Source: Christiangramia portivictoriae DSM 23547 (GTDB taxonomy: Bacteria; Bacteroidota; Bacteroidia; Flavobacteriales; Flavobacteriaceae). From it: a stretch of 64,000 nt of DNA. Positions 37,374-45,595 of this stretch are shown in pieces. The DNA is taken from positions 248,001-312,000 of the forward strand of contig NZ_AUHF01000007.1 of the NCBI RefSeq assembly GCF_000423045.1. The letters are read 5' to 3'. Every line of letters starts with the position of its first letter. The first letter of the stretch is position 1. The position numbers and the translations under genes are program-made. A model generated the notes under the pieces. The model searched no databases. It was given only the letters and a program-made list of their open reading frames with translations, and had not been told where the DNA came from.

Positions 37374-39239
37374 ATGATTAAAATTCTTTGGTCCGTCTGT
37401 ACTGTGCTCTGTTTTAGCCTACAACTTCAGGCACAGGAAGAAAATCCAACCGGGGAAAAGGACACCACAAACATCTATTCACGTTTGGAACGTTTTTCAG
37501 AAAAAAGAAAAATTACCAAAAGGGTTCATAAATTATTATTCAGGTCTACTACTGAAAAACCAAAAAAGGAGGTTAAGAAGAAGTTCAGGGATTATTCGAA
37601 ACTGGAAGGAAGGCCCATCAGACATGTGATCATAGAAACAAAAGATCCTTTTGGTTTCTCTTTTACAGATTCTACGGAAACCGCCAACAGTTGGGTGGAG
37701 AGAACCGGAAACCAGATTCACATCAAATCCAAAGATTTCGCGATCAGGAATTTTCTTTTACTGAAGGAAAACGAGGATCTGGACACTTTGCTTCTCGATG
37801 AATCTGAAAGATTGCTACGTTCACAGCGCTATATAAGAGAAGTTAAAATCACCGCTCATCCCATTAAAAATTCAGATTCTGTAGACGTTAGAATCCTGGC
37901 ACTGGATTCATGGAGTTTGACTCCGCAGGGAGTTTTTTCGACTAATGAAAACAAGCTGACTCTCAAAGAATATAACATTGTAGGAATTGGCCACCAGCTA
38001 AATTTTAGTTTTGCGAACAGGCTAAGTGATGGTAAAAATGCCTATTCTGGCATCTACCGTGTTCCGAATATCAAGAACACCTTCATAACAGGAGAAATTC
38101 GGTACCAAAGCGACTTCAACGAATTCTATCGTAAAAGCATTTTTATTGAAAGAGAGTTCTACTCTCCATTTGCCAGATGGGCAGCAGGATTGTATGTGGA
38201 TGAACAGTATAGACAGGTAGAACTTCCCGATGAGGCTATGGTGTTTGATGATCAGAACTTTAAATATATATCTCAGGACTACTGGGTGGGGCACTCCTAT
38301 CGCCTGTTTAAAGGTAATTCTGAAAAAGAGAGAAGTACCAATCTTATCACCAGCCTCGGCTTTCTGGATGTGAACTTTAAAGAGTCTCCTGCTGCTGCGT
38401 ATGACAGTATCAATTTTTTTTCAGATGAGACGCGGTATCTCGCCAGCGTAGGGATCTCCTCAAGACAGTTCGTTCAGGACCAATATATCTTTAATGATGG
38501 TATTACTGAAGATGTCCCGGTAGGCAAAGTTTACGCTTTAACAGGAGGCTTCCAGAACAAGAATGACCAAACCAGAATGTATCTGGGTGCGAGAGCTTCC
38601 TTTGGAAATTACTTCGACTGGGGATATGTTAGCACTAACTTTGAAGCTGGCAGTTACTTCAATGGTTCAAGAGCAGAGCAAACTGCTTATTCATTCCAGG
38701 CTAATTATTTTACAAATCTCATAGGTTTAGGAGAAAAATGGAAGATGAGACAGTTTGTAAAACCGCAATTCATAATTGGGACGAACCGGATGAATTCGAT
38801 AGGGGACCGTTTGAGCATAGACGATAACAACCTGTTTACCGGTAACTATGGAAGTGATTACCGGAGAACAACCGGAGCTCGCATCGCAGGTTTCGATAGT
38901 GATCTTACGGGAACAGAAAAATACGTACTGGAATTGCAAACTCAATTCTATTCACCATGGGACCTTTTTGGTTTTAGATTGAATCCGTTTTTAAACTATA
39001 CCGCCGGTATCCTGAAGGATACGAATCTTGGCAGCAATAACCTGTATTCTGCGATCGGTGTTGGTTTTATCTTTAGAAATGATTACCTGGTTTTCAACAA
39101 TTTTCAGCTTTCCTTTTCTTTTTATCCTGAAATTCCTGGTCAGGGACCTAACATTTTTAAAACGAATTCTATTGAAACCAACGATTTTGGCTTTCAGAAT
39201 TTTAATTTAGGTAAACCCAGAACTGTATTATTCAACTAG
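37374..39239 (+). CDS. Outer-membrane beta-barrel protein with POTRA-like domain
   Basis: Protein of 621 residues from Met at 37374, which begins a good signal peptide (IKILWSVCTVLCFSL, cut near QAQ). A basic, helical segment (30-75) is followed by a POTRA-like alpha/beta region (about 75-180, with the LLRSQRYIREV motif typical of POTRA helices). The rest, from about 190, is amphipathic strands rich in aromatics, as in BamA/TamA-like barrels. It is too short and too divergent for BamA itself. A role in outer-membrane insertion or translocation is inference. The 156 bases between mfd and this start contain no feature I can support. Confidence 0.78.
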   Translation: MIKILWSVCTVLCFSLQLQAQEENPTGEKDTTNIYSRLERFSEKRKITKRVHKLLFRSTTEKPKKEVKKKFRDYSKLEGRPIRHVIIETKDPFGFSFTDSTETANSWVERTGNQIHIKSKDFAIRNFLLLKENEDLDTLLLDESERLLRSQRYIREVKITAHPIKNSDSVDVRILALDSWSLTPQGVFSTNENKLTLKEYNIVGIGHQLNFSFANRLSDGKNAYSGIYRVPNIKNTFITGEIRYQSDFNEFYRKSIFIEREFYSPFARWAAGLYVDEQYRQVELPDEAMVFDDQNFKYISQDYWVGHSYRLFKGNSEKERSTNLITSLGFLDVNFKESPAAAYDSINFFSDETRYLASVGISSRQFVQDQYIFNDGITEDVPVGKVYALTGGFQNKNDQTRMYLGARASFGNYFDWGYVSTNFEAGSYFNGSRAEQTAYSFQANYFTNLIGLGEKWKMRQFVKPQFIIGTNRMNSIGDRLSIDDNNLFTGNYGSDYRRTTGARIAGFDSDLTGTEKYVLELQTQFYSPWDLFGFRLNPFLNYTAGILKDTNLGSNNLYSAIGVGFIFRNDYLVFNNFQLSFSFYPEIPGQGPNIFKTNSIETNDFGFQNFNLGKPRTVLFN

Positions 39240-39280
39240 CACATCTCCAGCCATCTACTGCAAATAATCAGATTAAAATT

Positions 39281-39667
39281 ATGAATATTCAAAGATTACA
39301 TCATGTTGCCATTATTTGCTCCAACTATAAAAGGTCTAAACAGTTTTATACAGAAGTGTTAGGTTTTAAAGTTGAGAAGGAAACCTACAGGGAAGAACGT
39401 GCATCTTTTAAACTTGACCTTTCCTTAAACGGAGAATATATACTGGAACTGTTTTCATTTCCCAATCCACCTGCCAGACTAACCCAACCGGAAGCGGCAG
39501 GATTGAGACATCTAGCTTTTGGCGTGCAGGATCTTGAGGCTTCTATTGAAGAACTGTTAAGCAAAAAATTAGAGACCGAGCCCATACGCACCGATGAATT
39601 CACTGGCAAAAAGTTCACTTTCCTTTATGATCCGGATCAATTACCTATTGAATTATACGAACTTTAA
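39281..39667 (+). CDS. VOC (glyoxalase-fold) protein, YaeR/GloA2-like
   Basis: Protein of 128 residues forming one vicinal-oxygen-chelate unit: LHHVAIICSNYKRS at the start, a GLRHLAFGV strand in the second half, and a C-terminal PIELYEL with the last metal Glu. The SMU1112c/YaeR-like subgroup has this length. The metal-dependent reaction is unknown. The gene is in the same direction as, and 41 bases after, the barrel protein. Confidence 0.88.
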   Translation: MNIQRLHHVAIICSNYKRSKQFYTEVLGFKVEKETYREERASFKLDLSLNGEYILELFSFPNPPARLTQPEAAGLRHLAFGVQDLEASIEELLSKKLETEPIRTDEFTGKKFTFLYDPDQLPIELYEL

Positions 39668-39761
39668 AAACAATTCACCTTCTATTCGATAAATGCCAGA
39701 AGCAGGCTTAGAATGCTTATACCTTTCAATTTCAAAGTACCCGAGGGCTATTTTTAGAATT

Positions 39762-41141
39762 TTAGTTACCTAAAACTCTGAAATTATCCAGATCGTAAGT
39801 GGTAGTTTTATCTGGAGCAGCTCCCAGGTATCTAAAGCCTATCCAGACCTCGCCCTCCAAACAGGAAATATCCAGTTCTGAAGTTTTGAATACATTTCCA
39901 GATCCTCCCGATGGACCGTATGGAATTGCGGCATCAAGCAACTTCCATTCTGTGGTTCTGGGATCACCAGTAAAATCCTGAGTAAAAAACACCTTTAAAA
40001 ATATGCCGTTATCATAGGACGCAAGCAAATCAAAACTTACCAGATTCGCCCCTGTCGAGCTAATATCTATGACAGGAGAGACTAGCCATGCCTCCAGCGG
40101 ATTCTCAAGTGTATTGTAAGCAGAAATTCGTAGTAGCCGGTTGCCGTTTACCATCGTGGGCGTAAAGCGTTTTTCACCTCCGCTCACATTAATATTGGTC
40201 CATTTTCTTGCCGAGAGGGTCGTATTGGATGTTACACCATCAAAATTCTCTTCCGAGATTACATTTCTGCTGAAATTTCCTCCTGAATCACATTTGAAAA
40301 ACTGGTCATCACATCGTTCAGCATCAAAATCCAGCGCGGTTGGATCGTTTACGATAAGCACAAAATGTTCATCATAATAATTGCGACTAAGAACCCCCTG
40401 AATTTTACCGGAGCCTGTGGGTAGCAATAAAGATCTAAAGTTTGCATAGGTACTTGTACTCAAAAATAGGGTCTCACCGCTTGTACAGCTTTCCAATTGT
40501 CTCTCACCATCATATTCATCATACCTGTGTGATGCAAATGAAAAGTTTTCTGTTTCTCTCACCAGATTAATATCGAATTGAATATCGTTCACTTCCACAT
40601 ATAAATTCTTGGTTTCTTCTGAGAATTCTGAAATGGCTAATCTCTTCGGAACAATTTCAGACGTTATTTCAGATCTAATGATAAAATCGTCGATCATAGA
40701 AGAGGGTATTGCCACCACATCTCCTCTATTCTGAATCCCTAGTTGCAAAACACCGTTATTAAATCCCAAACTGAGTCCGTCAAGCTTTACATAGACTTTT
40801 CTTCCGAAGTTATATGTCTGGTGCAGGGAATTATCGTCCACCAGAATTTGAATCCCAGCCTGAGGATTTTGAGGTTTATCCTGTACTACGAGCTTTTTGT
40901 AAAAATTTCCTCCAGCATCATCACTAATGACAAAAGCTTCAAACCAGGTATCGGTATCCCTGAAGTTATGAATTTCACCGGTTTCCATTTTGTAATTGCC
41001 TTTTACCGCCGCAATACTGGTAAAACTTCCATCTACAACGACAGGTTCTTCCAATAAACCGGGGATCTCGAAGTCATCTGTAGGCACGCAGGAAAGTAGA
41101 CTAATAGTAAGAAGATAACTAAGAAAAAATGTTCTGTTCAT
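39762..41141 (-). CDS. DUF5689 / choice-of-anchor lipoprotein next to TonB receptor A
   Basis: Lipoprotein of 459 residues (signal LLTISLLSC, lipidated Cys18). The N-terminal half (about 30-285) has the DUF5689 pattern: FEAFVISDDAGGNFYKK, then NGVLQLGIQN, a layout resembling OB-fold repeats. The C-terminal half (about 290-459) is a jelly-roll-like choice-of-anchor domain (ENFDGVT, then RKWTNINV, WLVSPVIDISS and YDLDNFRVLG). It lies three bases after the receptor gene, so the two are surely one operon. By analogy with SusC partners it may be a surface lid or substrate-binding protein. Nucleic acid as ligand is inference from the nearby nucleases. Confidence 0.8.
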   Translation of the reverse strand: MNRTFFLSYLLTISLLSCVPTDDFEIPGLLEEPVVVDGSFTSIAAVKGNYKMETGEIHNFRDTDTWFEAFVISDDAGGNFYKKLVVQDKPQNPQAGIQILVDDNSLHQTYNFGRKVYVKLDGLSLGFNNGVLQLGIQNRGDVVAIPSSMIDDFIIRSEITSEIVPKRLAISEFSEETKNLYVEVNDIQFDINLVRETENFSFASHRYDEYDGERQLESCTSGETLFLSTSTYANFRSLLLPTGSGKIQGVLSRNYYDEHFVLIVNDPTALDFDAERCDDQFFKCDSGGNFSRNVISEENFDGVTSNTTLSARKWTNINVSGGEKRFTPTMVNGNRLLRISAYNTLENPLEAWLVSPVIDISSTGANLVSFDLLASYDNGIFLKVFFTQDFTGDPRTTEWKLLDAAIPYGPSGGSGNVFKTSELDISCLEGEVWIGFRYLGAAPDKTTTYDLDNFRVLGN

Positions 41142-41144
41142 CGA

Positions 41145-43928
41145 TCAAAATCTAAGGTTTAAGTTTACAAAATAGCTGGTGCCGTTTCCATACCAGTATT
41201 TATTGCCGAAAATTGGAATCTCGCGATCCCTATCTTCCTTTAAAGTTCTATAATTGGCATTTCTAGCCTGTTCAAAACCACCGGTCCTGAAAGTAGTGTT
41301 CAAAGCATTATTGATACTAGCGAAGAAACCAAGATACTTGTCTCTAATTCTCCAGCTTTTACCTCCAATAATGTTGGTAAGAAAATAGGGATCAAACTGT
41401 TCCTGTTCCAGCAATTGCCTTGCGATCGTTGCGTCATATTCCACGAGCTCCAGACCGTCGTAGTCTTTTTGAAAGTTTGATGTTCTGGTTAATGGGCTCA
41501 CATCTATGAATGCACCGGTAAAATAGTTTTGCGAAATCCCAAACCACCAGTATGCTGGATCTCTGTATTCAAAACCAAGCTGAAAAGCAGATTGTGAACC
41601 ACCCGGCAAGCGATATCCTTTAAGAAAGGATCTTTCATAATCCAAATTATCGAAAGCGCCGGAGTAAAGACTTAGCGCCGGGTTGTTTTTATAAATAAAC
41701 TGTCCGCTTCCACCAGCGAGCTTTACTTTAATAGTGGAAGTAACCTGGTATTCTGAACTTAATTCGACGCCAAGCAATTGTTTGTCAATATCTGAAAGCA
41801 CTTCCTGAACAAATGCAGTGGAATTTTCTCTGCCAAGACCGGAAAGTCCATCGGTATAATAAAAAGAAACTTCGGTACTATTCGCAATTCGCTGAGCATA
41901 ACCTGTGATCCTAAGGTTAAAAAGATTGGTGCGATAACGGTAACTAAGATCTGAAGCTTTAATAATCTCTTCGGAGATGCCTGGAGCAAGCAAATTATTC
42001 TGCCTTGGATTGATAAAGGTGTTTTTAAGGTGTGGTGCTTTGGAATAAGCGGCCAGGTTTAATTCCAGGCTTTGACGTCCTGAAAATTTGTGCAGCAAAT
42101 GAGTTTTAAAGCCTGAAGTTAAAAAATCAACGTTCTGTGAGCTTCCGAATGAACTTACTGGAAACGCTTCATTCTGATAGTTTCCGAAACGTTGGTAGCC
42201 TGAGGCCGAGGCCTGTCCCGAAATACTCAGTTCCCAGCTTCGCCATTGCTTCTGTAGCTGAGCAAATACTTCAGCCTTTTGCGCAGTTAGATCATAATTA
42301 TACTTATAGTCCTGTCCTTCAAAAACTTTTCGATCAGGATTTCTGAGGTCATTCTGAGAAAATCCAGTAAAAACTTCAACATCCAGGAAGCTGGATGCAC
42401 CAAAAAGATCTTCGATCCTGGCGAAGTTCTGACTGTTCAGCGAAGAAATTTTGAAACTACTAATGAGCTGCAGACTGGAATCCAGTTGTAAGTTCAAAAT
42501 ACTACTCGCCACAAAATTTCGGTCTCTATTAACGTCTGCCGCGAGAGCGTACAATGCATCCGGACTAGTATTAGCTTTATAAATATCTGTCCAGTTAAGT
42601 TGTCCTTTATCAACTAATTCCTTTTCAGACAGATAAGCTTTCTGAAAATCTTCAAGGCCCTCAAATCTCAGGAAATATCCCGGCAACTTCTGGTAATAAA
42701 CCGGATCTGGATTTGATGCTCCTCCAAGATAGGTACGTTGTGATTCAAAATCAACAAAACTAGTACCTCCATAATCTATGCGGGTATTCGAAACTTCACC
42801 GAACTGGTAGGAAAGGTTGGTATTCAAATGCAAATTTTTAGATGGATTCCAGAAATGGCTGAGCATGAAGATGGGTTCTTGAATGTTCTTCAACCGGCTA
42901 TTCCGTATCTCATTCCCCTGCAATCCCCAGTATGGATTGTAACGACTTCCTTTAATTTCAACAACCTCTTGCGTAAGGGGAGCAGATTTTCCACGAAGCG
43001 TAGGCGTGTAGATCGCGGTTACATTTAATGAATGAGCAGGACTTATGATCTTTTCAAGTCCCAGGTAAACAGAATTTGCATCGAAAGGAGTTCCTTCCAT
43101 ATAGCCTTCCGTGGCATAACGGCGTCCTATGGAAAATGCGTAAAACCAGCCATTATTCTGTTCTCCGCTAGCATAGGTTGCCATTAATCTTCCAGTATAA
43201 CTACGGTTGGAACCTGAGGCTGTTATTCTACCACCGCTGGCAAACCGTGAAGCTCGCATTATAATATTCGTCGTACCGCCAAGACCTCCAAAATCATATT
43301 CAGATGGAGAGATACCCGACGTAAACACCTGGTTTCTCTGGACATCGTTAAGGCCTCCCCAGTTGCTCCACTGAGGTCTGCCATTATAGGCCTTATTCAT
43401 TTCAACACCGTTGATCATTAATGTTCCATATTCTGAACCGAGCCCACGCACTCTGTAAAACGTCTGACTAAAATCAAATGCGGCAGCGCTGAAATATGCA
43501 TCACGGGTGGACTGAAGAATTCCTGAAATATTATCAAAACCAGCTTCGTCATCCACCATATCCTCTTCTGAAAGGCTTATGGTATTCTGAAATGATAGAT
43601 CCTGGCTTGAATCTGGACTAAGCAAAATGGAGGAAAGGTCCAGTTCATCAACCCCAGTTAAATTAACGGATATTCTCTTCCCAAGATATCCCGATCTGCT
43701 GATGTGCAGAATAACCTCTTTAGATATAATACCATCAATCTCCAAAGAAAACTTTCCTTCAGGATCTGAGAATGTCTCTTCAAAAGAATTCTCTTTTGCA
43801 ATTTTAACCTGGGGTAAGGGCACCTGGGTAATTGCATCTATAATCCGACCACTTATGATCGGAGTTTGGGCATATAAACTTTGATATAGCAAAGAAAACA
43901 GACACGCCCAAAAACAGGTTTTATTCAT
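41145..43928 (-). CDS. TonB-dependent receptor A
   Basis: Outer-membrane receptor of 927 residues: a signal peptide (cut near YAQ), a carboxypeptidase-regulatory-like domain (about 24-110, ISGRIIDAITQVPLPQV), a plug domain (about 125-235), and a 22-strand-type barrel ending FVNLNLRF. The plug contains MINGVEMNKAYNGR and a WSNWGGL motif, shared with receptor B. No classical SusD follows; instead a DUF5689 lipoprotein does. It imports an unknown large substrate using TonB energy. Confidence 0.93.
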   Translation of the reverse strand: MNKTCFWACLFSLLYQSLYAQTPIISGRIIDAITQVPLPQVKIAKENSFEETFSDPEGKFSLEIDGIISKEVILHISRSGYLGKRISVNLTGVDELDLSSILLSPDSSQDLSFQNTISLSEEDMVDDEAGFDNISGILQSTRDAYFSAAAFDFSQTFYRVRGLGSEYGTLMINGVEMNKAYNGRPQWSNWGGLNDVQRNQVFTSGISPSEYDFGGLGGTTNIIMRASRFASGGRITASGSNRSYTGRLMATYASGEQNNGWFYAFSIGRRYATEGYMEGTPFDANSVYLGLEKIISPAHSLNVTAIYTPTLRGKSAPLTQEVVEIKGSRYNPYWGLQGNEIRNSRLKNIQEPIFMLSHFWNPSKNLHLNTNLSYQFGEVSNTRIDYGGTSFVDFESQRTYLGGASNPDPVYYQKLPGYFLRFEGLEDFQKAYLSEKELVDKGQLNWTDIYKANTSPDALYALAADVNRDRNFVASSILNLQLDSSLQLISSFKISSLNSQNFARIEDLFGASSFLDVEVFTGFSQNDLRNPDRKVFEGQDYKYNYDLTAQKAEVFAQLQKQWRSWELSISGQASASGYQRFGNYQNEAFPVSSFGSSQNVDFLTSGFKTHLLHKFSGRQSLELNLAAYSKAPHLKNTFINPRQNNLLAPGISEEIIKASDLSYRYRTNLFNLRITGYAQRIANSTEVSFYYTDGLSGLGRENSTAFVQEVLSDIDKQLLGVELSSEYQVTSTIKVKLAGGSGQFIYKNNPALSLYSGAFDNLDYERSFLKGYRLPGGSQSAFQLGFEYRDPAYWWFGISQNYFTGAFIDVSPLTRTSNFQKDYDGLELVEYDATIARQLLEQEQFDPYFLTNIIGGKSWRIRDKYLGFFASINNALNTTFRTGGFEQARNANYRTLKEDRDREIPIFGNKYWYGNGTSYFVNLNLRF

Positions 43929-44025
43929 GCAGTGCCTCGTAGTCGAAATATGGGATAATTTTAAATCATTTTTCTGTAATATTCAAAAAACCAGTACTTT
44001 AATTGCGGTCTAAAATGATAAAAAT

Positions 44026-45081
44026 TTGAAGAAATATATTACAGCGATTTATTTGGTAATTGGGCTATATCTGACGACTTCAGAAAACCTATATTGTCAG
44101 AATATGAGAGATTACCACATTGAAACCATTGCCTTCTACAATGTAGAGAACCTGTTCGACACCGTAGATGACACCCTCACGTTTGATGATGACAGGACTG
44201 CTCTAGGTAAAGACAACTGGACCGAGGAACGATATGCTGTCAAAATAGCCAATATTTCCCGCGTTCTCTCTGAGATAGGAACCCTGGAATCTAAAAAACC
44301 ACCTTTGGTGATCGGTCTTTGTGAGATTGAAAATAAGAAGGTTTTAGAAGATTTGATCGGCCACCCTAACCTTGCGAAATTCAATTACAAGATCGTGCAT
44401 TACGACTCTCCAGATGAGCGAGGTATTGATGTCGCCCTGCTGTATCGTTCGCAGTCTTTCGTAGTTACGAATTCACAGGCTCGTAAATTAATGATCTACG
44501 ATAACGATAAGCGGGATTACACCCGGGATCAACTTGTCGTGAGCGGTATGGCCATGGGACAGGAAACTCATTTTATAGTAAACCACTGGCCTTCCAGGTC
44601 TGGTGGTGAAGCTAAAAGCAGTTACAAACGTGAAAAGGCGGCCATGCTAAATAAACGTATCATTGATTCTATTTACCAGGAAGACCCAAAGGCAAGAATT
44701 ATAGGAATGGGAGATTTTAACGACGATCCTACTAATAAAAGCTTTAAAAAGTTCCTACAAACCAAAGCTGAAATCAAGAATTTGAAGGAAGGAGACCTGT
44801 ATAATCCTATGGAAAACATGCTCAAAAGAGGTCGCGGAACACTGGCATATCGTGATTCCTGGAACCTGTTCGATCAATTTTATCTTTCTGAAAGCTTACT
44901 GAGTAGAACTTCTGAAGGATTTCAATACTATAAAGCAGGAATTTTCAATGCGCCCTACCTCATCACTCAGAGCGGGCAGTACCGTGGCTATCCTATGCGT
45001 ACATATGGCAGCTCTGGCTACCAGCCTGGCTACAGCGATCATTTTCCTGTATATCTTTATTTGATTAAAGCTGTAGAATAA
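44026..45081 (+). CDS. Exported endonuclease/exonuclease/phosphatase-fold protein
   Basis: Protein of 351 residues in the EEP (DNase I-like) fold. Catalytic and metal motifs are visible: FYNVENLFDT (Asn39/Asn42), GLCEIEN with Glu100, NHWPSRSGG, GMGDFNDDP and a C-terminal SDHFPVYLY. A TTG start at 44026 is chosen because it gives a signal peptide (MKKYITAIYLVIGLYL), whereas the first ATG at 44104 removes it. It should hydrolyse phosphodiesters of DNA or RNA outside the cytoplasm. It is divergent from the receptor A operon and flanked by the endonuclease I gene cluster. Confidence 0.88.
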   Translation: MKKYITAIYLVIGLYLTTSENLYCQNMRDYHIETIAFYNVENLFDTVDDTLTFDDDRTALGKDNWTEERYAVKIANISRVLSEIGTLESKKPPLVIGLCEIENKKVLEDLIGHPNLAKFNYKIVHYDSPDERGIDVALLYRSQSFVVTNSQARKLMIYDNDKRDYTRDQLVVSGMAMGQETHFIVNHWPSRSGGEAKSSYKREKAAMLNKRIIDSIYQEDPKARIIGMGDFNDDPTNKSFKKFLQTKAEIKNLKEGDLYNPMENMLKRGRGTLAYRDSWNLFDQFYLSESLLSRTSEGFQYYKAGIFNAPYLITQSGQYRGYPMRTYGSSGYQPGYSDHFPVYLYLIKAVE

Positions 45082-45110
45082 AAAAAGCCTGGTCTAATAC
45101 CAGGCTTTTT
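45082..45110. terminator. Bidirectional terminator
   Basis: A 12-bp perfect stem (AAAAAGCCTGGT / ACCAGGCTTTTT) with a 5-base loop lies between two convergent genes. It has A and T runs on either side, so it can stop transcription in both directions. Confidence 0.9.
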
Positions 45111-45128
45111 TAACAGGATGTTCTTCTT

Positions 45129-45563
45129 CTAGAACCATGCGCTCCACGGAATTCTGGATAATACTACCAGAAAAGCGATTCCGTAGAAAATAGCCAGCAT
45201 CTTGAATTTTGGCTTTGAAGTAAGTTTCTTTTTATGTTTGGAGTAACCAATAGTGATCAATGCGATCGCGATGATCATCATTAATGGATGCTCCACCAGG
45301 TACAGTCGGGTAGTATCGTTACCCATAACTTCTCCCATACCACCTTCCCATCTCGCCATATTACCAGAGGTAAAGTAAAGTACAATTCCTATAAGCAATT
45401 GTATATGCGAAACGATTAGCGTAAATAAGGCTATTCTAAAATTAGTTGCACTGTATTCCTTGTTCGCCGCAAAACCAATGATTGCATTAAAAGTTGCAAT
45501 CAAGAGCATTATAAGAACCAGATAGGCCCAGTAAGAGTGTATAAATTGAACTGTTTGATACAT
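45129..45563 (-). CDS. Four-helix membrane protein, cytochrome-b-like, unknown
   Basis: Integral membrane protein of 144 residues with four hydrophobic helices (about 12-32, 43-64, 90-108, 122-140) and a short loop bearing NMARWEGGMGEVMG. Histidines (His9, His53, His92) in or near helices could ligate haem, giving the occasional cytochrome B label. It is a conserved flavobacterial protein of unknown role. It sits in the middle of the nuclease/receptor region, 32 bases downstream of the endonuclease I gene and in the same direction. Confidence 0.7.
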   Translation of the reverse strand: MYQTVQFIHSYWAYLVLIMLLIATFNAIIGFAANKEYSATNFRIALFTLIVSHIQLLIGIVLYFTSGNMARWEGGMGEVMGNDTTRLYLVEHPLMMIIAIALITIGYSKHKKKLTSKPKFKMLAIFYGIAFLVVLSRIPWSAWF

Positions 45564-45595
45564 ATAATCTTTATATAAATGTTATAAGTTAAAGG

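Noticed and set aside
39762-41141. SusD-type lipoprotein
   Set aside because: The sequence is beta-rich with DUF5689 and choice-of-anchor patterns and lacks the TPR-like helical SusD layout.
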